Shown here: positions 9,081-19,463 of the stretch, one piece after another
Layout of the letters: every line of letters begins with the position of its first letter
Numbering within the stretch: the stretch's first letter is position 1
Made by a program: the position numbers and the translations under genes
Notes under the pieces: generated by a model
Databases searched by the model: none
Seen by the model: only the letters and a program-made list of their open reading frames with translations
What the model was told of the DNA's origin: nothing
DNA from: Subtercola boreus
GTDB lineage: Bacteria > Actinomycetota > Actinomycetes > Actinomycetales > Microbacteriaceae
Length of the DNA stretch: 64,000 nt
Direction of reading: 5' to 3'
NCBI RefSeq assembly: GCF_003399635.1
Contig: NZ_NBXB01000028.1
Location: forward strand, 1 to 64,000

Positions 9081-9599
9081 ATGAACGATGTGACGACCCC
9101 GCCTGAAGAGCTTCATCCGCCGGTCGGGCGCCAGCGGGTGGTACAGGATGCCCGCCGGCACGGCCTCGCCATCGAGATCGTGGAGCGGCCCGCCGCCGGC
9201 AGTCTCGACGAAGCCGCCGCACTGCTCGGGCTCGACCCCGCAGACATCGTGAAGTCGCTCGTGGTGAAGCGGCACGACGGCGACTACCTGTTCGCGCTGG
9301 TTCCCGGCGACAGGCAGATCAGCTGGTCGAAGCTCCGCACGCTCGTGGGGGTCAACAAGCTCTCGTTGCCATCCCCCGAGGCAGCACTCGAGGCCACGGG
9401 CTACGAGCGGGGCACCATCACGCCCCTCGGCAGCACGACGGCCCTGCCGGTGTTCGCCGACGAACGGATGACCGGCAAGCGCATCGCGCTGGGCGCCGGT
9501 GAGCACGGCCATTCCCTCTTCACCGACGCCGACGCCCTGCTGGCCGCCCTCGGCGCCACGGTCGCCGACATCACCGACCCCCTGAAGCCCCGCGCCTGA
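9081..9599 (+). CDS. YbaK/EbsC family aminoacyl-tRNA deacylase
   Basis: This 172-residue editing domain probably hydrolyses mischarged Cys-tRNA(Pro) or a related aminoacyl-tRNA. Family features are DIVKSLVVK (catalytic Lys), the GDRQISWSKLRTLVG segment, the GTITPLGS turn and the GAGEHGHSL motif. ATG 9081 is used; the frame stays open upstream but crosses the divergent dsbA-like start. It is followed by a 41-bp palindrome in the gap shared with the convergent uppS gene. Confidence 0.87.
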   Translation: MNDVTTPPEELHPPVGRQRVVQDARRHGLAIEIVERPAAGSLDEAAALLGLDPADIVKSLVVKRHDGDYLFALVPGDRQISWSKLRTLVGVNKLSLPSPEAALEATGYERGTITPLGSTTALPVFADERMTGKRIALGAGEHGHSLFTDADALLAALGATVADITDPLKPRA

Positions 9600-9619
9600 G
9601 GCGCCGCCCGTCGAACCCA

Positions 9620-9660
9620 CGAAAACTGTCGCTCTCGCTGCCGGATAGCGACAGTTTTCG
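9620..9660. repeat. Palindromic element family A, copy 1 (41 bp)
   Basis: A perfect inverted repeat (CGAAAACTGTCGCT and its complement) occupies the convergent gap between the ybaK-like gene and uppS. CTGTCG and CGACAG flank a 17-base loop containing TGCCGGATA. Copy 2 at 42115-42155 has the same length, arms and loop 9-mer. The stem is followed by TTTTCG on both strands, so it could act as a bidirectional intrinsic terminator, but the conserved loop suggests a REP-like repeat as well. Confidence 0.75.
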
Positions 9661-9713
9661 GTGTCTCGATCGGGTGCGGTGGCGGGGACGGGGCCGTCGG
9701 CGGGAGCGGCGGG

Positions 9714-10520
9714 TCAGAGGCCGGCGGGCGTGTCGACGGCGCCGCCGAAACGGCGGGCGCGGCCGGTGTAGTGCTCGATCGCCTGCCACAGGTCTGCGCG
9801 GGTGAAGTCCGGCCAGAGCCGGTCGAGGAACACCATCTCCGCGTACGCCGACTGCCACAGCATGAAGTTGCTCGTGCGCTGCTCGCCCGAGCTCCGCACG
9901 AACAGGTCGACGTCTGGCAGGTCGGGCACATACAGGTGCTTCTGGATGAGCTTCTCGGAGATGCCCGACGGCTTCAGCCGCCCGGCAGCGACCTCCGCGG
10001 CAATCTGCTGCACCGCATCCGTGAGCTCGTTTCGCCCGCCGTAGTTCACGCACATGGTGAGCGTCAGCGTCGAGTTGGCTGCGGTGAGCCGCTCGGCGAA
10101 CTGCAGCTCGTTGATCACGGAGGCCCAGAGCCGGGGGCGGCGACCCGCCCAGCGCACCCGCACCCCCCACTCGTTGAGTTGGTCCCGGCGACGGTGCAGG
10201 ACCTCCCGGTTGAAGCCCATCAGAAACCGCACCTCGTCGGGTGAGCGCTTCCAGTTCTCGGTCGAGAACGCATACACGCTGAGGTGCTTCACACCGATCT
10301 GGATGGCGCCCGCGACAATATCGAGCAGCGCCGCCTCGCCGGCTTTGTGCCCTTCGACCCGGGTGAGGCCGCGGGCGTTGGCCCAGCGACCGTTGCCGTC
10401 CATGACGATCGCAACGTGCTTCGGCACCTGCGCCACCGGGATCTCCGGCGGATACAGCCCGGTGTAGTCGAGCGGCTTGAAATCCGCGGCCAGTGGTGAG
10501 GTCTTGCCTACGCGGCTCAT
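9714..10520 (-). CDS. uppS: Isoprenyl transferase (cis-prenyl diphosphate synthase)
   Basis: This 268-residue cis-prenyltransferase extends allylic diphosphates with isopentenyl diphosphate to make the polyprenyl carrier of cell-wall synthesis. Signature motifs are [11 protein letters not shown] (catalytic Asp), the GHKAG turn, [12 protein letters not shown] and the C-terminal [19 protein letters not shown]. The usual R-T-S-G-E pattern is RSSGE here. ATG 10520 overlaps the recO stop (ATGA), which fixes the start and shows coupling. Some actinobacteria have two such enzymes of different chain length, and the product length is not evident here. Confidence 0.93.
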   Translation of the reverse strand: MSRVGKTSPLAADFKPLDYTGLYPPEIPVAQVPKHVAIVMDGNGRWANARGLTRVEGHKAGEAALLDIVAGAIQIGVKHLSVYAFSTENWKRSPDEVRFLMGFNREVLHRRRDQLNEWGVRVRWAGRRPRLWASVINELQFAERLTAANSTLTLTMCVNYGGRNELTDAVQQIAAEVAAGRLKPSGISEKLIQKHLYVPDLPDVDLFVRSSGEQRTSNFMLWQSAYAEMVFLDRLWPDFTRADLWQAIEHYTGRARRFGGAVDTPAGL

Positions 10521-11332
10521 GCGATCGGGGCTTTCGGTAGGGGGATGAAGGTTGGGGATGCCGCGTGGCGGGCTAGCTGCGCATCCCGGAGCGTCTTCAC
10601 CGGTTCGTTCGAGCGGTCCACGTGCTGGAGGGAGCGCAGCCCCCGTTCGAGGTGCCACTGGGCATAGGCCGCCACGATGCCGCTGGCCTGGGACTTCACC
10701 CGGTCGGCGGCGGCGTCGGCGAGCGTCCAGTCACCGGAGAGCAGCGCGCTCAGCAGCCCCAGCGTCGAAGCATCGAGCCGGGGCGTGCCGGGGGGTGCGA
10801 GTTCGTCGCTGACGACGCCGCCGAGCTGCACCACGAACGCCGAGTGCGGGCCGGGAGCTCCCGAGACGGCGCAGTCGAAGAAGCTCGGCGCCCAACCGGC
10901 CATCGAGAGAGCGCGGAGCAGGTACGAGTCGAGGGTGAGGCTCGAACCGTGCTCGCCCCGCGAGAGCGATCGGAGGGCGCCCACGAGCAGGAGGTACTGC
11001 TGCTGGGTCGCGTCGGCGTCGGTGAGTTTGTCGGCCGTCTCGACCATCGCGCTGGCGGCAGTGTAGCTACCGTAGTCGGAGGCGATCTCGGCACCGTAGG
11101 AGGCGATCGTCACCGCCTGGGTGATCGTGTCGAGCGTGCGGCCCTCGAAGAACTGCACGTCGGCGACCATGAACGGTTCGAGGCGGGCACCGAACTTCGA
11201 CGCGGTGCGTCGCACCCCCTTCGCCACGGCGCGGATCTTGCCGTGCTGGCGCGAGAGCATCGTGACGATGCGGTCGGCTTCACCCAGCTTGTGGGTGCGG
11301 AGCACGACGACTTCATCACGGTAGAGGGGCAC
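10517..11332 (-). CDS. recO: DNA repair protein RecO
   Basis: RecO (271 residues) loads RecA with RecR on SSB-coated single-stranded DNA. The N-terminal OB-fold is recognisable ([20 protein letters not shown], then [11 protein letters not shown]), followed by a helical domain. The start is GTG at 11332, with GATAAT exactly six bases upstream (11339-11344), which suggests leaderless transcription of recO-uppS. Some RecO proteins carry zinc cysteines, but only one cysteine is apparent here. Confidence 0.92.
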   Translation of the reverse strand: MPLYRDEVVVLRTHKLGEADRIVTMLSRQHGKIRAVAKGVRRTASKFGARLEPFMVADVQFFEGRTLDTITQAVTIASYGAEIASDYGSYTAASAMVETADKLTDADATQQQYLLLVGALRSLSRGEHGSSLTLDSYLLRALSMAGWAPSFFDCAVSGAPGPHSAFVVQLGGVVSDELAPPGTPRLDASTLGLLSALLSGDWTLADAAADRVKSQASGIVAAYAQWHLERGLRSLQHVDRSNEPVKTLRDAQLARHAASPTFIPLPKAPIA

Positions 11333-11338
11333 CCCCCA

Positions 11339-11344
11339 ATTATC
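11339..11344 (-). promoter_or_regulatory. -10 box for recO-uppS
   Basis: GATAAT on the minus strand, six bases before the GTG start of recO. It differs from TANNNT only at the first base and fits the window's leaderless spacing. Confidence 0.4.
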
Positions 11345-11388
11345 GGCCCCACGGCTGACAATGGTGGGAGGTGCCCCTCAAGGTCGTG

Positions 11389-13233
<1,845 letters not shown>

Positions 13234-13249
<16 letters not shown>

Positions 13250-13278
13250 CAGCTAAGAAGCAGGAGACCGAAAGACAC
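13234..13278 (-). CDS. leuA leader peptide (14 aa)
   Basis: GTG at 13278 opens a 14-codon frame, MSFGLLLLSCRDGS, with four consecutive leucine codons (CTC CTG CTT CTT) and a TAA stop. A TAGCCT -10 box lies exactly six bases before the GTG, so the peptide is probably translated from a leaderless transcript. Leucine-rich leaders upstream of leuA are known attenuation devices in actinobacteria. The 10-bp hairpin overlaps its last codons, as such a mechanism needs. Confidence 0.75.
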
Positions 13279-13284
13279 CCTCTG

Positions 13285-13290
13285 AGGCTA
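13285..13290 (-). promoter_or_regulatory. -10 box for the leuA leader transcript
   Basis: TAGCCT on the minus strand, six bases before the leader-peptide GTG, immediately before the stop codon region of the upstream mprF-like gene. Its position supports leaderless expression of the leader peptide. Confidence 0.55.
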
Positions 13291-13293
13291 GCA

Positions 13294-15816
13294 CTATGAA
13301 CTGCGGGTGAGGAAGCCGAGCGCGTGCCTGGCCGAGAAGGTCGGCACATAGGCCCTTGCCAGACTCACACCGACGACGGGCAGTGTGAGCGGGTCGGCGT
13401 AAGCGAGATACAGGGGCACCCGAGCCGGCTTGAACTTCTGTTTGAACGACAGCAGCGACTGGAATCCGTAGACCGGCTCGAGGGCGCGGCCGAGAACCGT
13501 CAACAGGGCCTGGGTCGCGTTCTCCTGACGGGCCGGGTTCGCCGCGTCATCCGGAGCACCCTGTGCGAGCGGCGCCGCAGAGAGACTGACGAAGTCGAGG
13601 CCGCCCGCCTGCGCCCCGAGGATGGTCTCGGCGATCAGGAACTCCATCACCCCGTTCACGGAGTCGGGCCGGCGCCGCATGAAGTCGAGCGTCCACCCGC
13701 ACACCGTGCCGGCACGGTAGCTCGGCAGCCAGCTCGTCACGCCGAGCACGGCACCGTCGGTGTCGACGGCCAGCATCAGGCGCACATCCGGATCGGTCAA
13801 CTCGTCGAGGCCACCGAGGGTGAACCCCATCTCAGGCAGGTCCTTCTCGGCCACCCAGAGTTCGGAGATGTCCCGCACCTGGGCGACCTGGGAGGCACTG
13901 AGCTTGGCGAACGATGTCCATTCGGCCGTGATGTCGAGCTTCACGGCCTTGTTGATGGCGGTACGGATGCCCTGCATCTTCTTTCCCTCGAGGCTGAACG
14001 ACGACACCTCGACGACCGCTTCCTCGGCGATCTGCATGAGCGACCAATGCATCTGCCGGAATTCGGGTGCAAGCTCGCCCGACACCGCGTAGAACACCGG
14101 GGTCCAGCCGTGGTCGGTCGCGAACCGGGCGAAGTCCGCGAGGGCGCCGGCCCGGTCATCCGGGGCACAGAGCGGCTCACCGGTCGCGATGGCGATGCCG
14201 TTGATCACCCGGTAGGCCACCGCCGGCGCACCCTGCTCGGGGCCGCCGAACCAGTAGTGGTGCCCGCTCCAGGTGGCCATCCACGACAGGGAACCTTTCG
14301 CCCCGGAGTGCAGGAGCGAACGGATGCGCGCACTCGCGTTCGCCTCAGAACCGAGCTTCAACCGGCTGATCGACAGCAGTGCCGCGACGACGACGATGAT
14401 CCAGAAGACGGGCCCGACCCATTCGTAGAGGAGGCGCGTCGCGTCGCTCGACGGGAACACGTCCGCGCGTTCGAGGGTGAGGAATCCGACCGGCATGAAC
14501 CGCTCGGGCAGGTCGACGGCGAGATCGCCGAGCGAGACGCCCGGTCTGAAATCGGTCCTGAGCAGCCAGGACAGGGAGAGGTACACGGCAGCGACCACTC
14601 CGAGGGCGGCCGTCACGACCAGGAAGAAGCGGGGTGTCGCCCCCGCCGAGAATTCGCTCGGAAAGATGCGCAGACTCGACACAAGCAGCCCGGCGATGAG
14701 AAGGGGCAGCACGATGGAGATCACGACAGAGATGCTGTGCTGGTCGAACTGCCCGTTCGAGAGGTCGAAGAACGTGTTCGCACCGATCGCGGGGAACACG
14801 CCGTAGTAGGTGACGCCGAGCACGGCGAAGAAGAGGTTGACGGCGACGGCGAGCCAGAGCGCGACTCTCCGGCCGCGCACGATCCCGAGCGCCGAGACCA
14901 GGAGCACGACGAGCGGGAGGAGGGTGACGAGCACAGGGCCGACCCCGTCCAGCCGCGCCGCTGCGACCGCGTCGGAACAGAGCTCGCTGTACTGCCCGGA
15001 CACGCAGGCAGATGCGATGTCGGCCTGGTTCGACAGGGTGTCCCGGAACAGCAGGCCAAGGGGCTGCAACGGCCCGAAACCGTTCGGCGAGACGATGGTG
15101 ATGAGGGGGCCGACGGCGGTGATCGCCACGAGGGACGCAAGGAGCGAACGGAGCTCCCGATGGCTGCTGCGGGTGACGCGGCGCGCCGCCGGGCCATCCC
15201 GTCGTCGCCGCAGGAGCGTGCCGAACAGCAGACCGACCACGGCCGCGAGAAGACGGTAGAGGTCGGAGGGCAAGCCCGAATAGAGCACGAACATCAGAAG
15301 CGCTGCGAAGCCGAGAACCCGGATGCGCCGCCGGAGCAGCGGGCCGGCGAAGGCGCTGGCAGCCAGGATCGCGCCCACCACCGGGATCAGCGGATCGATC
15401 GTGGCCATCGAGCGCACCTGTTCGGCCGCGATCACCTGCAGCCAGATGCCGAGGCCCTGCAGGGCCAGCCCGAGGGCGCTCGCCACAACGGCCACGGTCA
15501 GGTACACCATGACCGTGCGCCAGGTGCCGAGCAGTCGTTCGGCCGCACCGAGCACGATCAGGATGATCGGCACCAGCACGACGATGTGCAGGGCCCGAGC
15601 GGCGAAGAGCACGCTCGTGATCCCGGCAAACCAGTGGTGCTGGCTGACGACCTGGTCGAAACTCAGGGAGAGGAGGCTCTCGAAGAGCCGCCCGAGAGAG
15701 GCCCGGAACACCATCTGCAGGATGCCCACCACGATCGCGACCCCCGCGATAACCCAGGTGAACGGGATCGACGAAGCCCAGCGTGCGACCGAGGCGAGCC
15801 ATGGCCGAAGCGTCAC
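13294..15816 (-). CDS. MprF-like phosphatidylglycerol aminoacyltransferase (DUF2156)
   Basis: This 840-residue membrane protein has an N-terminal hydrophobic region of many helices, whose first 200 residues recall a rhomboid-like fold without a recognisable catalytic Ser-His pair. A cytoplasmic C-terminal DUF2156/GNAT-like domain follows (HHYWFGGPEQGAPAVAYRV, EGKKMQGIRTAINK, FMRRRPDSVNGVMEFLI). Such enzymes transfer an amino acid from aminoacyl-tRNA to membrane lipid, lowering surface charge. The GTG start at 15816 overlaps the stop of the esterase gene (GTGA), so the two are coupled. Which amino acid is used cannot be read from sequence. Confidence 0.85.
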   Translation of the reverse strand: MTLRPWLASVARWASSIPFTWVIAGVAIVVGILQMVFRASLGRLFESLLSLSFDQVVSQHHWFAGITSVLFAARALHIVVLVPIILIVLGAAERLLGTWRTVMVYLTVAVVASALGLALQGLGIWLQVIAAEQVRSMATIDPLIPVVGAILAASAFAGPLLRRRIRVLGFAALLMFVLYSGLPSDLYRLLAAVVGLLFGTLLRRRRDGPAARRVTRSSHRELRSLLASLVAITAVGPLITIVSPNGFGPLQPLGLLFRDTLSNQADIASACVSGQYSELCSDAVAAARLDGVGPVLVTLLPLVVLLVSALGIVRGRRVALWLAVAVNLFFAVLGVTYYGVFPAIGANTFFDLSNGQFDQHSISVVISIVLPLLIAGLLVSSLRIFPSEFSAGATPRFFLVVTAALGVVAAVYLSLSWLLRTDFRPGVSLGDLAVDLPERFMPVGFLTLERADVFPSSDATRLLYEWVGPVFWIIVVVAALLSISRLKLGSEANASARIRSLLHSGAKGSLSWMATWSGHHYWFGGPEQGAPAVAYRVINGIAIATGEPLCAPDDRAGALADFARFATDHGWTPVFYAVSGELAPEFRQMHWSLMQIAEEAVVEVSSFSLEGKKMQGIRTAINKAVKLDITAEWTSFAKLSASQVAQVRDISELWVAEKDLPEMGFTLGGLDELTDPDVRLMLAVDTDGAVLGVTSWLPSYRAGTVCGWTLDFMRRRPDSVNGVMEFLIAETILGAQAGGLDFVSLSAAPLAQGAPDDAANPARQENATQALLTVLGRALEPVYGFQSLLSFKQKFKPARVPLYLAYADPLTLPVVGVSLARAYVPTFSARHALGFLTRSS

Positions 15817-17126
15817 GGGGCGAGCCCCCAGTGCGACGCCAGCAGGCCGACGCCGCGGGCGAAGGAATAGGTGGCTGTCGTGTAGTCGTGGCCGCTTCCC
15901 GGTGCCAGGAAGGAAGTGGTGGTCATCCCGGCCGCCTGGGCCGCCGCGGCGACGGTGAGCTGGGTGGCGAGGAACTCCGGGTCGTTCTCGCCGACGGCGA
16001 ACACCGCGAAACTCCCGGTGTACGGTGTGTGTTCCTTCAGGATCGTCAGCGGCTGGGCGGCTGTGTAGGCTGACACGCTCCCGGCGAACCCGGAGTCGAT
16101 GGTCGCCTGCGGCGTGCTCCCGTTGGTCGGTACCAGTTCGCCGGAGATGTCGAGGAGACCCCCGAAGAGTTCCGGATGCTCGGCTCCCAGCTGGACCGCG
16201 CAGGTTCCCCCTTCGGAGAAGCCGGCGATCGCCCACATCTCTGGTCCGGCGCTCGCGGGCAGGTGTGCGGTGATCCATGCCACCACGTCGACGGTCAGGT
16301 AGGTGGCCGCGTTTCCGAGGGCACCGTCGACGCACATCGGATTGTTCTCGGGGGCGCCGAGCTGGTCGGGGCTCACGACGATGGGGGCGAGACCGTTGTG
16401 CGCCTTCGCGAACGCGTCGAGCGACTCCGCGAGGTGACCGGAGACCAGTGGATCGGCCGGGGCGCCCGGCTGGCCGGAGAGGGCGATGACAACAGGGAGT
16501 GCCGGCGGATGGGCCACGAGTGCAGCGGGTGGCAGGTAGACGAGGCCGTCACGGGCGTCGAAACCCGAGACGGTGCCGGGGATCCGCACGCTGGAGGTCG
16601 AGCCGGTGGCCGGGAGATCGGCGGGCGGCTGCCAGCTGGTGTACAGCGGGCCGGCGAAGACGACAGCCTCCCCCAGCACCGGAAGGGTCGACGCGTCGTA
16701 GGGGCTCACGCCGGCCAGGGACTGGATCGTGGGATACGTTCCAATGTCGATGTTGACACTCATCGCGCCCGCGGCGAGGAACACGACCGCGCCCACGGCG
16801 CCCAGCAGTTTTCGGCGGAGACGACCGGCCACCACGGAACAGAGCCCGAGGCCGAAACCGGCCACCGCAGCCGCGATCCAGGCGCGGGTGACGAAGGAGA
16901 ACGACACGCCGAAAAGGTTCAGCACGTCATCCGTGAACCAGGTGAACAGGGCCCCCGCCACCGCGCCCACGACCATCACGATCAGGCAGACGGTGACCCA
17001 GCGACCGCGGATCCAGGTCGCATTCGGCCGCGCCACCACCAGCACCACTGCCAGCAGGAGAGCGACCGCGTAGACCACCCACACCACGGGTCCGTCGACG
17101 ATGCTTGTGCTCCCGAAAGAACCCAT
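15813..17126 (-). CDS. Membrane-anchored esterase-family alpha/beta hydrolase
   Basis: This 437-residue protein has about four N-terminal transmembrane helices and an extracytoplasmic esterase-D-like alpha/beta hydrolase domain. The nucleophile elbow is AGFSEGGTCA and the catalytic histidine is in PGSGHDYTTA. The start was set at ATG 17126 (MGSFGSTSIVDG); the frame is open further but low quality. It is translationally coupled to the downstream MprF-like gene. A reported precedent in Corynebacterium and Enterococcus is a hydrolase that removes the amino acid from aminoacyl lipids, so the pair could charge and discharge membrane lipids. That is an inference. Confidence 0.78.
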   Translation of the reverse strand: MGSFGSTSIVDGPVVWVVYAVALLLAVVLVVARPNATWIRGRWVTVCLIVMVVGAVAGALFTWFTDDVLNLFGVSFSFVTRAWIAAAVAGFGLGLCSVVAGRLRRKLLGAVGAVVFLAAGAMSVNIDIGTYPTIQSLAGVSPYDASTLPVLGEAVVFAGPLYTSWQPPADLPATGSTSSVRIPGTVSGFDARDGLVYLPPAALVAHPPALPVVIALSGQPGAPADPLVSGHLAESLDAFAKAHNGLAPIVVSPDQLGAPENNPMCVDGALGNAATYLTVDVVAWITAHLPASAGPEMWAIAGFSEGGTCAVQLGAEHPELFGGLLDISGELVPTNGSTPQATIDSGFAGSVSAYTAAQPLTILKEHTPYTGSFAVFAVGENDPEFLATQLTVAAAAQAAGMTTTSFLAPGSGHDYTTATYSFARGVGLLASHWGLAP

Positions 17127-17242
17127 GCCGCAACCTCGATCTGTGTTTCCAGCCCCCGTGGCCCCGGTGGGGGCGCCGACGCCCAGTGTGCTGGGCCTTT
17201 CTGAATGTAGTCTGTAGAGACCGAACCGGAAGGCCGTCACGC

Positions 17243-18130
17243 ATGGACATCCTCATCTCCGGTGGGTCGGGGTTCATCGGCACCGAGCTCACCAGGCAGC
17301 TCCGTCAGAGCGGGCACGAGGTGGTGCGGCTCGTGCGGCACCCCACGCGAAACGCCGACGAACGCATGTGGGACCCGGATGCGGGCTGGCTGAACCCCGA
17401 GGCCGTCGAACACGCCGACGCGGTGATCAACCTCTCGGGAGCATCCATCTCCCGTCTCCCGTGGACGCTGGCGTACAAGCGCGTCATCCTCGAATCCCGA
17501 GTCAACGCCACCTCGACGCTCGCGACCGCGATCACTCGGGCCGAGAAGCCGCCGACGGTGTTCCTCAGCGGATCTGCTGTGGGGTTCTACGGCGACCGTC
17601 CCGGTGAGGTGCTGACCGAGCAGAGCCCGATCGGATCGGGTTTCCTCCCGAAGGTCGTCGATGCGTGGGAGCGTGCCTCCCAGGCCGCCTCACCGGTCAC
17701 GCGCGTGGTGAACTTCCGCACGGGCGTGGTGCTGGGAGCCGGCGGGCTGACGAACACTCTCAAGCTCATCGCCCGGCTCGGCGGTGCGGGGCCGCTCGGC
17801 TCCGGAACGCAGCACTGGCCATGGATCAGCCTCCACGACGAAGCCGCTGGCATTCGCCACCTTCTCGACTCCACGCTCAGTGGGCCGGTGAATCTCGCCG
17901 CGCCGCAGCCGGCGACCGCAGCAGAGGTGATGCGGACGATCGCCGAGCAGGTGCATCGGCCGTACTGGCTGCCTGCTCCGGCGTGGGCGATCAAGGGCAT
18001 ACTGGCCGACGCCGGCAGGGAGCTCATCCTCAGCGACCAGAACGAGTCGTCGGACCTGATCGTCTCCGATGGTTTCGCCTTCACCGACACCGACCTCGGT
18101 GAGACGGTGGCGAAGGCGTTGGCAGGCTGA
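17243..18130 (+). CDS. TIGR01777 family NAD-dependent epimerase-like protein
   Basis: This 295-residue extended short-chain dehydrogenase-like protein belongs to the TIGR01777 (SDR39U1, YfcH-like) family. It has the N-terminal nucleotide-binding ISGGSGFIGTELTRQL, the LSGSAVGFYGDR segment and the conserved WISLHDEAAGIRHLL motif. The physiological substrate of this family is unknown. ATG 17243 follows a GGAAGG ribosome-binding site; the longer open frame upstream crosses the divergent esterase start. It converges on the TPR gene with only 15 bp between stops. Confidence 0.87.
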   Translation: MDILISGGSGFIGTELTRQLRQSGHEVVRLVRHPTRNADERMWDPDAGWLNPEAVEHADAVINLSGASISRLPWTLAYKRVILESRVNATSTLATAITRAEKPPTVFLSGSAVGFYGDRPGEVLTEQSPIGSGFLPKVVDAWERASQAASPVTRVVNFRTGVVLGAGGLTNTLKLIARLGGAGPLGSGTQHWPWISLHDEAAGIRHLLDSTLSGPVNLAAPQPATAAEVMRTIAEQVHRPYWLPAPAWAIKGILADAGRELILSDQNESSDLIVSDGFAFTDTDLGETVAKALAG

Positions 18131-18145
18131 GCCGAGCGGCCGCGC

Positions 18146-18598
18146 CTACGCGGCGTTCGGCTGCACCTGATAGAACGCAATCGCCTGCCGGAGTGCCTTC
18201 CGCGCCCGTTTGCGGTCACCGCTCGCGTCGTAGGCGAGACCCAGCCGGAACCATGCCTTCCAGCTCTCAGGCGCGGATTCGACCTCCGCACGGTAGAGCT
18301 CGAACTCCGCGTCGGCGTCGGCGCGGTACGGACGTCCGCTCGGGCGCTTCGGGAGATCATCCACCGGCAGGTCGTCGTTGGTCCGCAGGATGCCGACGAG
18401 CTTCTGGGTGCGGAATCCGAACAGCAGCTCGCGGTAGAGCGCCCAGGCGCCCACCACGGGCAGAACCAGCAGGGCCACACCGATTCCGATGCCAGCCGGC
18501 TGGCCGGTGCCGATGAACAGCAGGGCGTGCTGGAACACCAGCGCGAGGTACATCACCAGAAGGAGCGACATCAGGAGTGCCGCGATCCGACCCTTCAT
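18146..18598 (-). CDS. Membrane-anchored TPR-like protein, function unknown
   Basis: This 150-residue protein has two N-terminal transmembrane helices (about residues 5-28 and 35-58) and a cytoplasmic helical tail. A tetratricopeptide-like pair is seen there (ESWKAWFRLGLAYDASGDRKRARKALRQAI). Its ATG overlaps the dapB stop (ATGA), so it is translated with dapB. I do not know a function; a scaffolding role is only what TPR proteins usually do. Confidence 0.75.
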   Translation of the reverse strand: MKGRIAALLMSLLLVMYLALVFQHALLFIGTGQPAGIGIGVALLVLPVVGAWALYRELLFGFRTQKLVGILRTNDDLPVDDLPKRPSGRPYRADADAEFELYRAEVESAPESWKAWFRLGLAYDASGDRKRARKALRQAIAFYQVQPNAA

Positions 18599-19428
18599 GC
18601 GGTGGTCGCCCGTGCTGCCTGGCCGGAGACGCGCTCAGGCTCCGGCACCCAGCCGTCTTCGGGAGCGGCTGCGGCGCGCAGGAGACGGTTGAGGTCGAGC
18701 AGCCGGTCAAGCCCGACGACCACCCCGGTCGCCGTGGTCGCCGCGCGGAGGCCGAGCAGGATGCCCGCCTCGTACGATGTCGACGACAGGGTCTCGTGGC
18801 TGAGGGTCAGCACCTCCCCCACGCCGCCGAAGATCACGGACTGCTTTGCGACGACACCCTGCATCCGCAGGCTGTGCACGGGGACGCTCGCCACCTGCTG
18901 GCCTCTCGCCCGCTGGTCGGTGTGTGGAGCGGAGACCGGGCCGATGCCGCTTCGTGACGCGGCGATGAGTTCGGCGGTGCGCACGGCAGTGCCCGACGGC
19001 GAGTCCACCTTGGTCGCGCCGTGCGCCTCGACGATCTCGATGGAATCGAAGAACTGCGCGGCCATGGCCGCGAAGGCTGTGGCGAGAACCGACCCGAGGG
19101 AGAAGTTCGGCACGATGACGACTCCCGTGCCCGGCATGGCCGCGACACGGTGCTCGAGGGCGAGGATGCGGTCGCCCGACCAGCCAGAGGTGCCGACCAG
19201 AACGTTGATGCCGTGCGAGACGGCGAAATCGACAACAGCCTGGCTCGCGGCAGGCACCGTGACATCGAGCACGACGTCGGCCCCGATCATCCCGTCGAGC
19301 GCATCCTTCGAGCCCAGCTCGGCGACGATCTCGAACTCGGGTGCCGCGCCGGATTCGCGCGTCAGCAGCTCGTGTGCCAGACGCCCCATTTTGCCCGACG
19401 CGCCGACGATGGCCACCTTGGTACTCAT
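18595..19428 (-). CDS. dapB: 4-hydroxy-tetrahydrodipicolinate reductase
   Basis: DapB (277 residues) makes tetrahydrodipicolinate with NAD(P)H in the lysine and diaminopimelate pathway. The N-terminal VAIVGASGKMG is the nucleotide site, and VPNFSLGSV and the catalytic loop EAHGATKVDSPSGTA follow. In well-studied DapB the loop reads E-x-H-H-x-x-K; here the first His (136) and Lys (140) are kept but the second His is Gly137. A TAGATT box lies six bases before the ATG. The divergent acetyltransferase gene has its own box only 11 bp away. Confidence 0.93.
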   Translation of the reverse strand: MSTKVAIVGASGKMGRLAHELLTRESGAAPEFEIVAELGSKDALDGMIGADVVLDVTVPAASQAVVDFAVSHGINVLVGTSGWSGDRILALEHRVAAMPGTGVVIVPNFSLGSVLATAFAAMAAQFFDSIEIVEAHGATKVDSPSGTAVRTAELIAASRSGIGPVSAPHTDQRARGQQVASVPVHSLRMQGVVAKQSVIFGGVGEVLTLSHETLSSTSYEAGILLGLRAATTATGVVVGLDRLLDLNRLLRAAAAPEDGWVPEPERVSGQAARATTA

Positions 19429-19434
19429 GCAGCC

Positions 19435-19440
19435 AATCTA
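19435..19440 (-). promoter_or_regulatory. -10 box for dapB
   Basis: TAGATT on the minus strand, six bases before the dapB ATG, giving a leaderless layout. The divergent box for the acetyltransferase lies at 19452-19457, so the two promoters must overlap. Confidence 0.5.
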
Positions 19441-19451
19441 CCAAGCGCGCG

Positions 19452-19457
19452 TAGACT
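19452..19457 (+). promoter_or_regulatory. -10 box for the GNAT gene
   Basis: TAGACT, six bases before the GTG start at 19464; back-to-back with the dapB box. Confidence 0.5.
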
Positions 19458-19463
19458 TTCCCT

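Noticed and set aside
13324-15870. 848-codon open frame on the plus strand
   Set aside because: It is antisense to the mprF-like gene and rich in Arg, Glu and His, as expected for the complement of GC-rich membrane coding sequence.
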